Assembly (NCBI RefSeq): GCF_000813005.1
Contig: NZ_JSYP01000015.1
Span: forward strand, 119,835 to 183,834
Direction of reading: 5' to 3'
Source of the DNA: Flavobacterium sp. KMS
GTDB taxonomy: Bacteria; Bacteroidota; Bacteroidia; Flavobacteriales; Flavobacteriaceae
Length of the DNA: 64,000 bases
How positions within the stretch are numbered: position 1 is the first letter of the stretch; every line of letters begins with the position of its first letter. Positions 16,712 to 25,602 of this stretch are shown here, in pieces. The notes under the pieces are model-generated. The model saw only the letters and a list, made by a program, of their open reading frames with translations. It was not told the DNA's origin and searched no databases. The position numbers and the translations under genes were made by a program.

Positions 16712-16719
16712 TATATTTG
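16712..16719 (+). promoter_or_regulatory. Promoter of first tRNA-Gly
   Basis: TATATTTG, with TTG 21 bp upstream (16688-16690), fits the Bacteroidota -33/-7 promoter. Confidence 0.65.
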
Positions 16720-16731
16720 CACCACAGTAAT

Positions 16732-16804
<73 letters not shown>

Positions 16805-16806
16805 CT

Positions 16807-16842
16807 AAAGAAACCGAAATTGCAAATGTTTCGGTTTCTTTT
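16807..16842 (+). terminator. Terminator after first tRNA-Gly
   Basis: AAAGAAACCGAAA pairs with TTTCGGTTTCTTT. Confidence 0.85.
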
Positions 16843-16891
16843 AAAAAGAAAAAATTTTTGATTTTTATTTTTTAGAATGATTTAATTTTTT

Positions 16892-16899
16892 TATATTTG
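16892..16899 (+). promoter_or_regulatory. -7 element of second tRNA-Gly
   Basis: TATATTTG stands at the same distance before copy 2 as before copy 1 (first base 20 bp upstream); no clear -33 TTG at normal spacing. Confidence 0.55.
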
Positions 16900-16911
16900 C
16901 ACCCTGTTAAT

Positions 16912-16984
<73 letters not shown>

Positions 16985-16988
16985 CTTT

Positions 16989-17020
16989 AAAAAGCCGAAA
17001 CTTAATAGTTTCGGCTTTTT
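16989..17020. terminator. Bidirectional terminator between tRNA-Gly and pepE
   Basis: AAAAAGCCGAAAC pairs perfectly with GTTTCGGCTTTTT. Confidence 0.88.
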
Positions 17021-17727
17021 TATTGCACATAACTCAAATCTGTTTGAGGTTCTAATTCTTCAGGCTCTTGATTTTGTCTAAAAAGACGAGCAGATAAATC
17101 CCCTTTCAAAATAATTTGATCTCCTTTTACGTCTAACCAGCTTCCTTCACGCAATCCTAAAACAGGAAGTGTATTAAAAGCATGGAATTCTTTTATTCTT
17201 GTTTCGCGAGTTTCGCCCATATGTTTAGACTGAGAATCTGGATCTAAATAATGAGGGTTTAAGTTAAACGGAATTAATCCTAAAGTCTGGAAACTTGGCG
17301 GGTAGATAATTGGCATATCATTAGTAGTTTGCATTGATAGTCCGCAAATGTTGCTTCCTGCGCTGGTTCCTAAATAAGGAGTTCCGTTTTTAACAGCTTC
17401 AGCAAGAACCGTCATAATGTTATTTTTGTATAGTTGTGTTACTAACAAAAAAGTATTCCCGCCACCAGTAAAAATTCCTTCGGCATTGTTAATCGCTGTT
17501 GTAGCATCTTCAAATTCGTGAATTCCTTTTACTTTAATGTTTATTTTTTCAAAAGCTTGAGAAACAGTATTAGTGTATTGTTCATGCGAAATTCCTCCGG
17601 GTCTTGCAAAAGGGATAAAAAGAAGTGTTTTGCAGTTCTTAAAATGCACTTGCAATTCGGGTAATAAATAATCTAAATAGCTGCCACCGTGAAGAGTAGA
17701 GGTGCTGGCAATAATGATATTTTTCAT
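17020..17727 (-). CDS. pepE: Dipeptidase E (peptidase family S51)
   Basis: 235 residues, matching the length of PepE. The nucleophile elbow is GTSAGSN with Ser122; FTGGGNTF and NLNPHYLDPD (His159) supply the rest of the active site. PepE cleaves dipeptides with N-terminal aspartate in the cytosol. Stand-alone gene, convergent with the tRNA-Gly pair. Assignment is firm. Confidence 0.92.
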   Translation of the reverse strand: MKNIIIASTSTLHGGSYLDYLLPELQVHFKNCKTLLFIPFARPGGISHEQYTNTVSQAFEKINIKVKGIHEFEDATTAINNAEGIFTGGGNTFLLVTQLYKNNIMTVLAEAVKNGTPYLGTSAGSNICGLSMQTTNDMPIIYPPSFQTLGLIPFNLNPHYLDPDSQSKHMGETRETRIKEFHAFNTLPVLGLREGSWLDVKGDQIILKGDLSARLFRQNQEPEELEPQTDLSYVQ

Positions 17728-17881
17728 AGATTTTGTAATGTTTTTTGTTAAGTTAAAGATATTAAATAGTGCGTTTTAAAGCCGTAAAATAAAGGTTTAA
17801 TTAACATATTTTTACCAAGTCGTTAATATTAAATTTAGATGACATTAAGATACTTTTACAGCTTATCCTTATAATGTTTTG

Positions 17882-18634
17882 ATGAACAAGGTAGTATGTG
17901 TGTTTTTTGTTTTCCTAGCTAATAATCTTTTGGCTCAAGTTGCTGTTTCTCCTGTTTTAAAAGGAAAAATAGATGCTAATACAATGGATTTGGAGGGGAT
18001 TTATGTGGTTAATTTAAGGACTGAAGCTTCTGTAGTTACAGATAAGGAAGGTTCTTTTTCGATACCAGTCCAAACAGGCGATACGCTTATTTTTTCGTCG
18101 GTACAGCTTAAAGAACGTCGAATTGTTTTGACAGACGAAGATTTGGCGTCGGTAAAGTTTGTGGTAAAATTGGAAACACTAGTGAATCAGTTGCGAGAAG
18201 TTATTATAAAAAGATACGATAATATTAATGCAGTTGCCTTAGGGATAATTCCTGCGGGGCAACGTTCTTACACAACTGCAGAGCGTAGGTTAAAAGGAGG
18301 AACTGATCTGGATGCTTCAGTAGGATTAGGAGGTTCAGTTGGTCTGGATCCTATAATAAATATGTTTTCAGGCAGGTCAAAAATGCTTAAAAAAGAACTT
18401 GCTGTAGAGAAAAAAGAAATCTTCATGAAGCTTTTGGAAAATATGTTTGATACAGATCACTTTGTACGAAAGCTTAGTATTCCTTTGGATTATGTAAAGG
18501 GATTTGAATATTTTGCAGTAGAAAATGAAAGTTTTACAAAGATTTTAAGCTCTAAAAACAAAACGACTACCGAATTCTTGCTAGGAGAACTAGCAGAGAA
18601 GTACAAAGAAATAATAGCACGTGAAAATAATTAA
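17882..18634 (+). CDS. Carboxypeptidase-regulatory-like secreted protein, paralogue 1
   Basis: 250 residues from the ATG at 17882. Signal peptide (VFFVFLANNLLAQ), then a CarboxypepD_reg-like beta sandwich (VLKGKIDANTMDLEGIYVVN, FSIPVQTGDTLIFSSVQ), then IIPAGQRSYTTAERRLKGG and a helical C-terminal domain. The following two genes are clear paralogues: all share the order sandwich, LREVII-type strand, and a helical tail. Genes overlap by 14 and 11 bp, so this is one operon that runs into the DUF6702-like gene. Function is unknown; the sandwich is the same module seen at the front of SusC-type receptors. Confidence 0.75.
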   Translation: MNKVVCVFFVFLANNLLAQVAVSPVLKGKIDANTMDLEGIYVVNLRTEASVVTDKEGSFSIPVQTGDTLIFSSVQLKERRIVLTDEDLASVKFVVKLETLVNQLREVIIKRYDNINAVALGIIPAGQRSYTTAERRLKGGTDLDASVGLGGSVGLDPIINMFSGRSKMLKKELAVEKKEIFMKLLENMFDTDHFVRKLSIPLDYVKGFEYFAVENESFTKILSSKNKTTTEFLLGELAEKYKEIIARENN

Positions 18635-19349
18635 TACCTTACTTTTATTTATTGTATCTTTATTCTTTCAAATTAGTTTTGGGCAAACTGTTGTTACAAA
18701 AGAAATTTCAGGAAGAATTACCGCCGACTCAAGTTCGGTCGAAGCTATAACAATAGTCAATAATACCACTCAGGAAACTACTATTTCGGATAATAAAGGA
18801 CAGTTTTCTATCGTTATCAAAGAAGGAGATGTGTTGGTTTTTTCGGCAGTAAATCTAGAACCACTCCGAAAAAGAATTACAGCTAATGATTTGAAATTAG
18901 ACTTGTTACTGGTAAAAATGGTTCCTAAAAACATAGAATTAAAAGAGGTTGTTATAAATGAATTTTCAAACATAAATGCCGAAAATTTAGGAATCATACC
19001 TTATGGACAAAAGAAATACACACCGGCAGAACGAAAATTATACACGGCCAAGTCTACTATGACAGATGCACTCTTAAATAAGATATCTGGTCGGACCGCT
19101 ATGCTGAAAAAAGAAGTAGCAGTAGAGAAAAAAGAGATGTTGTATTCAAAAATTGAATATCTTTTCGAAGAGAATTATTATACTGATAGATTAAAGATTC
19201 CGCTAGAGCATATAAAAGGGTTCCAGTTGTATTGCATAGATGATCCAGAGTTTGTAACTTCGTTGAATGCCAAAAACAAAACAATGAGTATGTTTTTAAT
19301 AACAGGTTTGGCGCAAAAATATTTAACAATTATCGAAAATGAGAAATAA
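18621..19349 (+). CDS. Carboxypeptidase-regulatory-like secreted protein, paralogue 2
   Basis: 242 residues with a GTG start that overlaps the previous gene by 14 bp. Signal peptide LLLFIVSLFFQISFGQ. Same architecture as its neighbour: ISGRITADSSSVEAITIVN, FSIVIKEGDVLVFSAVN, ELKEVVINEFSNINAE, then IIPYGQKKYTPAERKL and KKEVAVEKKEMLY, which is nearly the same as KKELAVEKKEIFM in paralogue 1. No enzymatic motif is visible. Confidence 0.75.
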   Translation: MKIINTLLLFIVSLFFQISFGQTVVTKEISGRITADSSSVEAITIVNNTTQETTISDNKGQFSIVIKEGDVLVFSAVNLEPLRKRITANDLKLDLLLVKMVPKNIELKEVVINEFSNINAENLGIIPYGQKKYTPAERKLYTAKSTMTDALLNKISGRTAMLKKEVAVEKKEMLYSKIEYLFEENYYTDRLKIPLEHIKGFQLYCIDDPEFVTSLNAKNKTMSMFLITGLAQKYLTIIENEK

Positions 19350-20091
19350 AATTGGAATATTGATCTTGAGTTTATTTTGTCAGTTGTGTATCGCGCAAAC
19401 TGGAACAAGAATGTCTTTACATGGAAGAGTAGTGAATGACTCGGTTGCCCTGGAAAGTGGTTATGTTTTGAATGTTAATACAAAAACAAGGACCTTTATT
19501 TCTTCAAACGGATTGTTTGATATATTGGCGAAACCAAAAGATACTTTGTTGTTTTCGAGTTTGGCTTTTCAAACAAGAAAAATGGTGCTGACAGAAAAGG
19601 AGTTTGCTGAACGCCTTTTAGTAGTGCGATTGGGGCTTAAAAATAATCAGTTAAAAGAAGTGGTTATTCCAAAAGGATTAAAAGTAAAATCACTGGATAA
19701 GAATACCCAGAAATATGTTGATATGCAATTTGAGGATGATAAACAGTCAACCCCAGAAAACAGTGTTTCTTATTCAGATCAAACCATAAAATACGGTACA
19801 GATTTCGTGAGGATATTTAAAGATGTTAAAAAGCTCTTGAATAAATCAGGCGAAAAAGAAGTTCCTGTAGACGATGTAGCTTTTACGCAATATGTAAGAG
19901 CAAATTTCAGTCCGTCATTCTTTGCTAAAACTTTAGAATTACAAGATGATGAGATTGATTTGTTCCTGATGTATTCTTCTAATGATCCTGTTTCAAAACA
20001 ATATCTAAAACCAGAAGATAGATTTCAGTTAATGGATTTTTTAATTAATAAAAGTAAAGAATTCAAAAAAGTGAATGATATTAAAAAATGA
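19339..20091 (+). CDS. Carboxypeptidase-regulatory-like secreted protein, paralogue 3
   Basis: 250 residues, overlapping paralogue 2 by 11 bp. Signal peptide LILSLFCQLCIAQ. The sandwich (LHGRVVNDSVALESGYVLN, FDILAKPKDTLLFSSLAF) and LKEVVIPKG match its neighbours, but the AERKL segment is replaced by a different linker (KNTQKYVDMQFEDDKQS), so it is the most diverged copy. The C-terminus ends in a helical stretch (FQLMDFLINKSKEFKKV). Followed with a 4-bp overlap by the DUF6702-like gene. Confidence 0.72.
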   Translation: MRNKIGILILSLFCQLCIAQTGTRMSLHGRVVNDSVALESGYVLNVNTKTRTFISSNGLFDILAKPKDTLLFSSLAFQTRKMVLTEKEFAERLLVVRLGLKNNQLKEVVIPKGLKVKSLDKNTQKYVDMQFEDDKQSTPENSVSYSDQTIKYGTDFVRIFKDVKKLLNKSGEKEVPVDDVAFTQYVRANFSPSFFAKTLELQDDEIDLFLMYSSNDPVSKQYLKPEDRFQLMDFLINKSKEFKKVNDIKK

Positions 20092-20597
20092 GAAAAATTG
20101 TAGCTTACTCTTTAATAGGGTTATTGTTCCTATCATTATCATCATTTGCTTTTCATAAATTTTATGTTGGGGTATATCAAATAAATTATGCTCCCGAAAA
20201 AAAAATGCTTCAAATTACATCTCGAATTTTTATCGATGATCTGAATAATGGAGTAGAAAAAAAATATAAAATCAAGTCCAACATCGGCACAGAGAAAGAA
20301 ACTGAAGCCGATGTTGCCCTTTTGAAAAAATATCTTGCTGAAAATTTTACTATTAAAGTAAATGGTCAGTCACGACCAATCACGTTTTTATCGAAAGAAG
20401 TTGAATCAAATGATGTTTTGGTTTGTTATTCCAGAATAAAAGATGTTGATAAAATTAAAAGCTTAGAAATTTCGAATACAATTTTAGTAGACTGGAATAC
20501 CGAGCAACAAAATATTACACATGTTTCGGTATTAGGGAGCAAAAAGAGTGTGCTTTTTACAGAATCTTCAAGGAAAGAATTGTTAAAGTATGAATAA
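20088..20597 (+). CDS. DUF6702-like periplasmic protein
   Basis: 169 residues. Signal peptide, then FHKFYVGVYQINYAPEKK, a pattern I associate with DUF6702, and RIFIDDLNNGVEKKYKI. The middle has DVALLKKYLAENFTIKVNGQ. Members commonly stand just before M1 peptidases in flavobacteria, as here (65 bp gap). Role unknown; possibly a periplasmic partner or chaperone of the metallopeptidase. The start overlaps the preceding paralogue's stop. Confidence 0.7.
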   Translation: MRKIVAYSLIGLLFLSLSSFAFHKFYVGVYQINYAPEKKMLQITSRIFIDDLNNGVEKKYKIKSNIGTEKETEADVALLKKYLAENFTIKVNGQSRPITFLSKEVESNDVLVCYSRIKDVDKIKSLEISNTILVDWNTEQQNITHVSVLGSKKSVLFTESSRKELLKYE

Positions 20598-20662
20598 ATG
20601 GAGATGAATATTTTTTTAATTGTTATTTTCACACCCTGACAAAAACTCCAAAAAACCAGTTT

Positions 20663-22903
20663 ATGAGAAGAATATCATTTTTATTGTTTTTTCCTGCAAT
20701 CATGTTTGCGCAGGAAAAAAATACCACACCAATAAAGCAACAAGGGAAGTACGATACTAACAAATTTAGTCAAATGTATGACTTATTGGCTACTCCCAAT
20801 ATGTTTCGTACAGCATCTGGAGCGCCAGGGCCAGCATATTATCAGCAACAAGCCGATTATAAAATTGATGTTGAGTTAGATGATAAAAACGCAAAATTAA
20901 GCGGGTCAGAAACAATTACATATTCTAATAATTCTCCAGATAATCTAGAGTATTTATGGTTGCAACTAGATCAAAATCAAGCTAAAAAAAATACACAAAC
21001 TACATTAGCCGAGAGCGATAAAATTAATCAAGTTTTAGCAGTTGAAGGTTTTTCGAACAAATACTTAAAAGACGGACTTGAGCGAGGTTTTAATATTGAG
21101 TCTGTAAAAGATGCAAAGGGAAATCCGATGTCTTATACAATTAATGAAACCATGATGAGAATTAATTTACCTGCGCCTTTAAAAGCTGGTGAAAAAATTT
21201 CATTTTCTATTAAATGGTGGTATAACATTAATAATTATAGAAAAGACGGAGGACGTTCAGGATATGAATTTTTTGAAAAAGACAAAAATAGATTATACGT
21301 AATTGCGCAATTCTATCCAAGAATGGCAGTTTATAATGATGTAGAAGGATGGCAGAATATGCAGTTTTGGGGAGGTGGAGAATTTGCTTTACCATTCGGA
21401 AATTTTGATGTTAATATTACCGTTCCTGCAGATCACGTAATGGAAGCTACAGGAGAATTAACAAACAGAAGTGAAGTGTTTACTCCAGAACAAGTAAAAA
21501 GATACGAGCTTGCTCAAAAATCATATGATAAGCCAGTTGTTATTGTTACACAGGCAGAAGCAGAGGCAACTGAGAAAGGATTTTCTGAAAAGAAAAAAAT
21601 ATGGAAATTTAGTGCTAAAAACGTACGTGATTTCGGGATTGCAACATCAAGAAAATTCATTTATGATGCAATGGCAGTAAAGCTCGGAGGTAAAACAGTT
21701 ATGGCAGCTTCAGTATATCCAAAAGAAGCAAATCCACTTTGGGGAGAAACGTCAACAATAACAGTTGCACATACATTAAAAAGTTATTCATCACACACAT
21801 TTGATTATCCTTACCCAAAAGCAGTTTCAGTTTCGGCAGAAGATCAAGGAATGGAATACCCAATGATTTGTTGGAATTTTGGTCGTCCTGATGAAAACGG
21901 AGTAACGAGCAAAGAAATAAAAAACGGAATGATTGGTGTCGTAATACACGAAGTAGGGCATAACTTTTTCCCTATGATTGTAAATTCCGACGAGCGCCAA
22001 TGGAGCTGGATGGATGAAGGGTTGAACTCATTTTTAGAGTACTTGGCAGAGCAGGAGTTAGATCCTAATTTCCCATCAAGACGTGGTCCTGCAAAAAACA
22101 TTGTTCCTTATATGAGTGGAGATCAAAAGTTTTTAGAGCCAATTATGTCAAACTCAGAGACGATTCACCAATTTGGTAATAATGCTTACGGAAAACCAGC
22201 TACAGGTCTTAATATTTTAAGAGAAGTAGTTATGGGAAGAGAATTGTTTGACTATGCTTTTAAAACATATGCAAACAGATGGAAATTTAAACACCCAACA
22301 CCAGAAGATTTCTTTAGAACGATGGAAGATGCTTCGGCAGTCGATCTAGATTGGTTTTTTAGAGGATGGTTTTACTCAACAGATTTTGTAGATATCGGAA
22401 TTAAAGATGTAAAACAATATTATGTTAGCGAAACTGCTACAGCAGAGCTAAAAGATACTAAGATTAGAAAAGGACGTTTTGGTTTCGAAAAAGGACCTTT
22501 TGTATATTTAATTGCAAGCGATAACAAAGAATTAAAAGGATCTGATAAAAAAGCTTTAAAGGTTGATGATGTAAAATTATTATCAGATTATGTTGCGCAA
22601 ACATTTAATGCAGAAGAAAAGGCAAATTTAAAATCACCTAAATATTTTTACGAAGTAGAGTTTGAAAAGCCGGGAGGAATGATCATGCCTATTCTTGTAG
22701 AGATTACTTATGAGGACGGAAGTAAAGAAGAATTTAAATATCCGGCACAAATCTGGAGAAAAAATAATGATACAGCCAAAAAAGTATATGCAACAGAGAA
22801 AGCAATAAAAAGCATTCAAATTGACCCAAAATTACTTACTGCAGATATTGACGTAACTAATAATGCATGGCCAAAAGTAGAGGTAAAATCAAAATTTGAT
22901 TAA
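20663..22903 (+). CDS. M1-family zinc metallopeptidase, secreted
   Basis: 746 residues with signal peptide ending MFAQ. Zinc site HEVGH (His429, Glu430, His433) with the third ligand Glu452 in WMDEGLN, the exact HExxH-x18-E spacing of gluzincins of family M1. The exopeptidase GAMEN motif is replaced by QGMEYPMICWN, as in the Bacteroidota branch of the family. A beta-sandwich N-terminal domain (KIDVELDDKNAKLSGSETI) comes first. It probably trims peptides in the periplasm or outside the cell. Follows the paralogue/DUF6702-like operon. Confidence 0.93.
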   Translation: MRRISFLLFFPAIMFAQEKNTTPIKQQGKYDTNKFSQMYDLLATPNMFRTASGAPGPAYYQQQADYKIDVELDDKNAKLSGSETITYSNNSPDNLEYLWLQLDQNQAKKNTQTTLAESDKINQVLAVEGFSNKYLKDGLERGFNIESVKDAKGNPMSYTINETMMRINLPAPLKAGEKISFSIKWWYNINNYRKDGGRSGYEFFEKDKNRLYVIAQFYPRMAVYNDVEGWQNMQFWGGGEFALPFGNFDVNITVPADHVMEATGELTNRSEVFTPEQVKRYELAQKSYDKPVVIVTQAEAEATEKGFSEKKKIWKFSAKNVRDFGIATSRKFIYDAMAVKLGGKTVMAASVYPKEANPLWGETSTITVAHTLKSYSSHTFDYPYPKAVSVSAEDQGMEYPMICWNFGRPDENGVTSKEIKNGMIGVVIHEVGHNFFPMIVNSDERQWSWMDEGLNSFLEYLAEQELDPNFPSRRGPAKNIVPYMSGDQKFLEPIMSNSETIHQFGNNAYGKPATGLNILREVVMGRELFDYAFKTYANRWKFKHPTPEDFFRTMEDASAVDLDWFFRGWFYSTDFVDIGIKDVKQYYVSETATAELKDTKIRKGRFGFEKGPFVYLIASDNKELKGSDKKALKVDDVKLLSDYVAQTFNAEEKANLKSPKYFYEVEFEKPGGMIMPILVEITYEDGSKEEFKYPAQIWRKNNDTAKKVYATEKAIKSIQIDPKLLTADIDVTNNAWPKVEVKSKFD

Positions 22904-22915
22904 GCATAAAAAGAT

Positions 22916-22942
22916 AAGAGACTCGCAAGGGTCTCTTTTTTT
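22916..22942 (+). terminator. Intrinsic terminator after M1 peptidase
   Basis: AAGAGAC pairs with GTCTCTT, followed by a T run. Confidence 0.88.
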
Positions 22943-22977
22943 AAGTAAATTTTAAAACAGTAGGCTACAAAATTTAA

Positions 22978-22985
22978 TATCTTTG
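22978..22985 (+). promoter_or_regulatory. -7 promoter element of tatA
   Basis: TATCTTTG, 22 bases before the ATG. Confidence 0.6.
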
Positions 22986-23007
22986 TGGCACATAAAATAA
23001 AAAAGAT

Positions 23008-23334
23008 ATGTTTGGTATAGGAGGAGGAGAATTAGTTTTTATACTATTTGTAGTACTTATGCTTTTTGGTTCAGATAAAGTGCCAGAAATTGCTCGTACT
23101 ATGGGGAAAGCAATGGCGCAACTTAAAAATGCGACCAATGACATTAAAAGCGAAATTCAAAAAGGCGCAGAAGCTAACGGTTTTGATGCGAAATCATTAG
23201 ACAACATAACAGGCAATATTAATTCTGAAATAGAAAAAGCCAAAACTAATTTGTTAGGAGATGCTACAACGCAATTCGAAAAAACAAAAGAAGACATTGA
23301 TACAATTACAGGCCCAATAAAACGTCAGATATAA
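23008..23334 (+). CDS. tatA: Sec-independent translocase TatA/TatB-type component
   Basis: 108 residues. One membrane segment (ELVFILFVVLMLFGSDKVPEI) with the family hinge FG-S-DKVPE, followed by an amphipathic helix (ARTMGKAMAQLKNATNDI) and a charged tail. TatA forms the pore of the twin-arginine exporter for folded proteins; in Bacteroidota a single TatA/B-type protein often works with TatC. tatC is not in the window. The stop overlaps the next start (TAATG). Confidence 0.88.
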   Translation: MFGIGGGELVFILFVVLMLFGSDKVPEIARTMGKAMAQLKNATNDIKSEIQKGAEANGFDAKSLDNITGNINSEIEKAKTNLLGDATTQFEKTKEDIDTITGPIKRQI

Positions 23335-23897
23335 TGCTTGAAAAATTACAAGAACTCGATACTAATTTATTTGTTTATCTTAACGGTTTAGGTTCCGAAA
23401 CTTACGACAAACTTTGGCTCGTAATTACGGATCAGGTAAATTGGATTCCACTTTTTTTGTTATTATTTTATTTCATTTATAAAAAATTAGGAACAAAACA
23501 AACCTTGTATCTATTACTTTTTATAGCAATTTTAATAACCTGTACAGACCAATTAACAAATTTGGTTAAAAATAATGTACAGCGTTTAAGACCTTGTAAT
23601 AACCCCGATATTAATTCGTTTATTCGAATTGTACAAGTTCGCTCATCATTCAGCTTTTTCTCAGGACATGCTGCTAATACAATGGCAGTAGCTACATTTT
23701 TATACTTGTTGCTTAATAAACATTTTAAATATTTTGGACTCCTGTTTTTATGGCCATTAGTTTTTGCTTATAGCCGTATTTATTTAGGATTGCACTATCC
23801 GTTGGATATTCTTTGCGGATATTTAGCAGGAGCAACAATGGGATTCTTGCTGTTTAAAATATACCAAAAAGTAAGAGCAAGGTACTTTCCAGTTTAA
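23334..23897 (+). CDS. PAP2-family phosphatase, integral membrane
   Basis: 187 residues with the three signature motifs of PAP2 lipid phosphatases: KNNVQRLRPCN, SFFSGHAANTMA (catalytic His) and SRIYLGLHYPLDILCG. Several membrane segments lie around them. Likely substrates are undecaprenyl pyrophosphate or phosphatidic acid; the short length with catalytic site on the periplasmic side fits either. Translationally coupled to tatA by a one-base overlap. Confidence 0.9.
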   Translation: MLEKLQELDTNLFVYLNGLGSETYDKLWLVITDQVNWIPLFLLLFYFIYKKLGTKQTLYLLLFIAILITCTDQLTNLVKNNVQRLRPCNNPDINSFIRIVQVRSSFSFFSGHAANTMAVATFLYLLLNKHFKYFGLLFLWPLVFAYSRIYLGLHYPLDILCGYLAGATMGFLLFKIYQKVRARYFPV

Positions 23898-23902
23898 ATT
23901 TT

Positions 23903-23983
23903 AGGAGCTTTTTCCAGCTGTACACTCTATCTTTTCCTGGCTAAAGGAGCCAGAAAAAGGATGCCGTTTCCATCTGGGCTAGA
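23903..23983 (+). ncRNA. Structured RNA-like element, copy B
   Basis: CTTTT-c-CTGGCT (23931-23942) pairs with AGCCAG-a-AAAAG (23948-23959): eleven pairs with the same central C-A mismatch as copy A. CCAG (23914-23917) pairs with CTGG (23974-23977). Conserved blocks TACACT, TATCTTT and AAAGGATGCCGTT are shared with 4340-4420. Like copy A it lies just after a plus-strand gene and before a convergent minus-strand gene, so a 3'-end role is possible. Family identity (perhaps Flavo-1) is not confirmed. Confidence 0.6.
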
Positions 23984-24011
23984 ATTGTGTTTAAAAATTT
24001 AAAAGCTTTGA

Positions 24012-24731
24012 TTAATTAAGCTTTGTTTTTTCGCTCCATTCCAATCCATTTGGTAATTCCAGATTGCTAAATTCGATATGAATAACGCGTCTTCTCTCGT
24101 TATTAGTAGTCTTGTTAGAAGCATGAAAAAGCAATGGTTTCATAATCATTATACCGCCTTTTTCGATTTCGCAAATTGTTTCCGTTTCATTCTTCAAGTC
24201 CATGTTTTCGACTCTCAAAATTCCTTTAGAATGAGAATTGTTAATCACTTTTAAAGCACCATTGTCTTTAGTAGTTTTGTCGATATGGATTCTTATTGTA
24301 AAATTATTTTCGAGAACTTCTTTGGGAGGTTGTACTGCAAACTGATTTTGTTTGGTGGTCCAATTTTCGAAATTTTCTATATCTAATTTCTTATCTACCG
24401 AAATAGTTAAATCTTGATGGTAAGCAACAAACCAATTTGATTTTTCGGGTTTGTCAAAATATATTGATTTCGTTATAAAATAATTCTCCCCAAAGTTAGA
24501 TTTGATAATATCCTTTAAGTTCTGATTAAAGATATAATCTAATGTCTCAGGAATTTCTTTGTGGAATTGTCTAATAGCAAATAAATCTTCAGATTTCCTA
24601 AAGGTTGTTTTATCCGTTTTGTTCTCAGTAACGTTTTCAATTATCGAAATCAATTTTTTAATTTCGTTTTCATCATAAACATTATCAATAATTGCAAAAC
24701 CTTCCGAGTTTATTTCATTGCTGTAATTCAT
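24012..24731 (-). CDS. Phytanoyl-CoA dioxygenase (PhyH) family oxygenase
   Basis: 239 residues. The iron site of this Fe(II)/2-oxoglutarate family is visible: HQDLT (His and Asp), later KPLLFHASNKT (second His) and RRRVIHIEF with the 2-oxoglutarate-binding Arg. IHIDKTTKDNGALKVINNSH is typical of PhyH proteins. The substrate is unknown; relatives hydroxylate lipids, amino acids or secondary metabolites. Stand-alone gene. Confidence 0.88.
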   Translation of the reverse strand: MNYSNEINSEGFAIIDNVYDENEIKKLISIIENVTENKTDKTTFRKSEDLFAIRQFHKEIPETLDYIFNQNLKDIIKSNFGENYFITKSIYFDKPEKSNWFVAYHQDLTISVDKKLDIENFENWTTKQNQFAVQPPKEVLENNFTIRIHIDKTTKDNGALKVINNSHSKGILRVENMDLKNETETICEIEKGGIMIMKPLLFHASNKTTNNERRRVIHIEFSNLELPNGLEWSEKTKLN

Positions 24732-24845
24732 TATTGCTGTTTTTTTTCTGAATTACCTCTAGCTAAAGTAGAAGGTAATTGAGTCTTTGTTTAATAAAAA
24801 AACTTAGAATCTTAGTGCCTCAATAACTTAGTAACTTTCTTAAAG

Positions 24846-25487
24846 TTAAAGTACTCGACTCACAGTTAGACCATCACGAATAGGTAATAAAACAGTTTCT
24901 ACCCTTGGATCGTTCTTTAAAAGTAAGTTGTATTCTAAGAGAATTTTTGTGCTAATATCGTTTGGTTGTAATGGCTCTAAAACTTTACCACTCCATAAAA
25001 CATTATCAGATAAAATGATACCTCCTTTATTCATTTTAGGAACAATCATTTCGTAATAATTAAGATAGTTTTCTTTATCAGCATCGATAAAAACCAAATC
25101 AAATTTTACATCAATTGTAGGGATAATAGTTGTTGCTTCGCCCAAATGTTGGAAAATTTGTTTTCCCCAAGGTGATTGGTCAAAATATTTTCGTTGAAAA
25201 TCGATTAATTCTTCTTTAATATCGATGGTGTGTAATTGCCCGTTTTCTTGCATGCCTTCGCATAAACATAAAGCTGCATAGCCAGTATAAGTACCAATTT
25301 CGAGGATATTTACAGGACGTATTAACTTAGATAGCATACTTAAAACACGCCCCTGAAAATGCCCGCTTAACATACGTGGTAATAATATTTTTTGGTAAGT
25401 TTCTTTGTTTAAACGTGCTAGTAATTCAGGTTCTCTTTCTGAGTGTTGTTCGATATAATCCTCTAAGTCTTGTGATATAAAATGCAT
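24846..25487 (-). CDS. O-methyltransferase, class I (caffeoyl-CoA/catechol type)
   Basis: 213 residues. Motif I NILEIGTYTGYAALCLCEG, metal-binding stretch FDLVFIDADKENYLNYYE, and LSDNVLWSGKV, all typical of the O-methyltransferase 3 family that needs a divalent metal. The substrate is unknown. It follows the PhyH gene in orientation, with 114 bp between them. Confidence 0.88.
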   Translation of the reverse strand: MHFISQDLEDYIEQHSEREPELLARLNKETYQKILLPRMLSGHFQGRVLSMLSKLIRPVNILEIGTYTGYAALCLCEGMQENGQLHTIDIKEELIDFQRKYFDQSPWGKQIFQHLGEATTIIPTIDVKFDLVFIDADKENYLNYYEMIVPKMNKGGIILSDNVLWSGKVLEPLQPNDISTKILLEYNLLLKNDPRVETVLLPIRDGLTVSRVL

Positions 25488-25554
25488 GATGAGTAAAGTC
25501 TAAATTTTTGAAACACAAAAATACAAAAATATCTACTACACTTTTTAGCATAAA

Positions 25555-25582
25555 AAAACCATTCGTCGTGACGAATGGTTTT
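25555..25582. terminator. Terminator of the LEA-like lipoprotein gene
   Basis: AAAACCATTCGTC pairs perfectly with GACGAATGGTTTT, loop of 2 bases. Confidence 0.88.
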
Positions 25583-25602
25583 AATTTTCATGACAATGAA
25601 AA

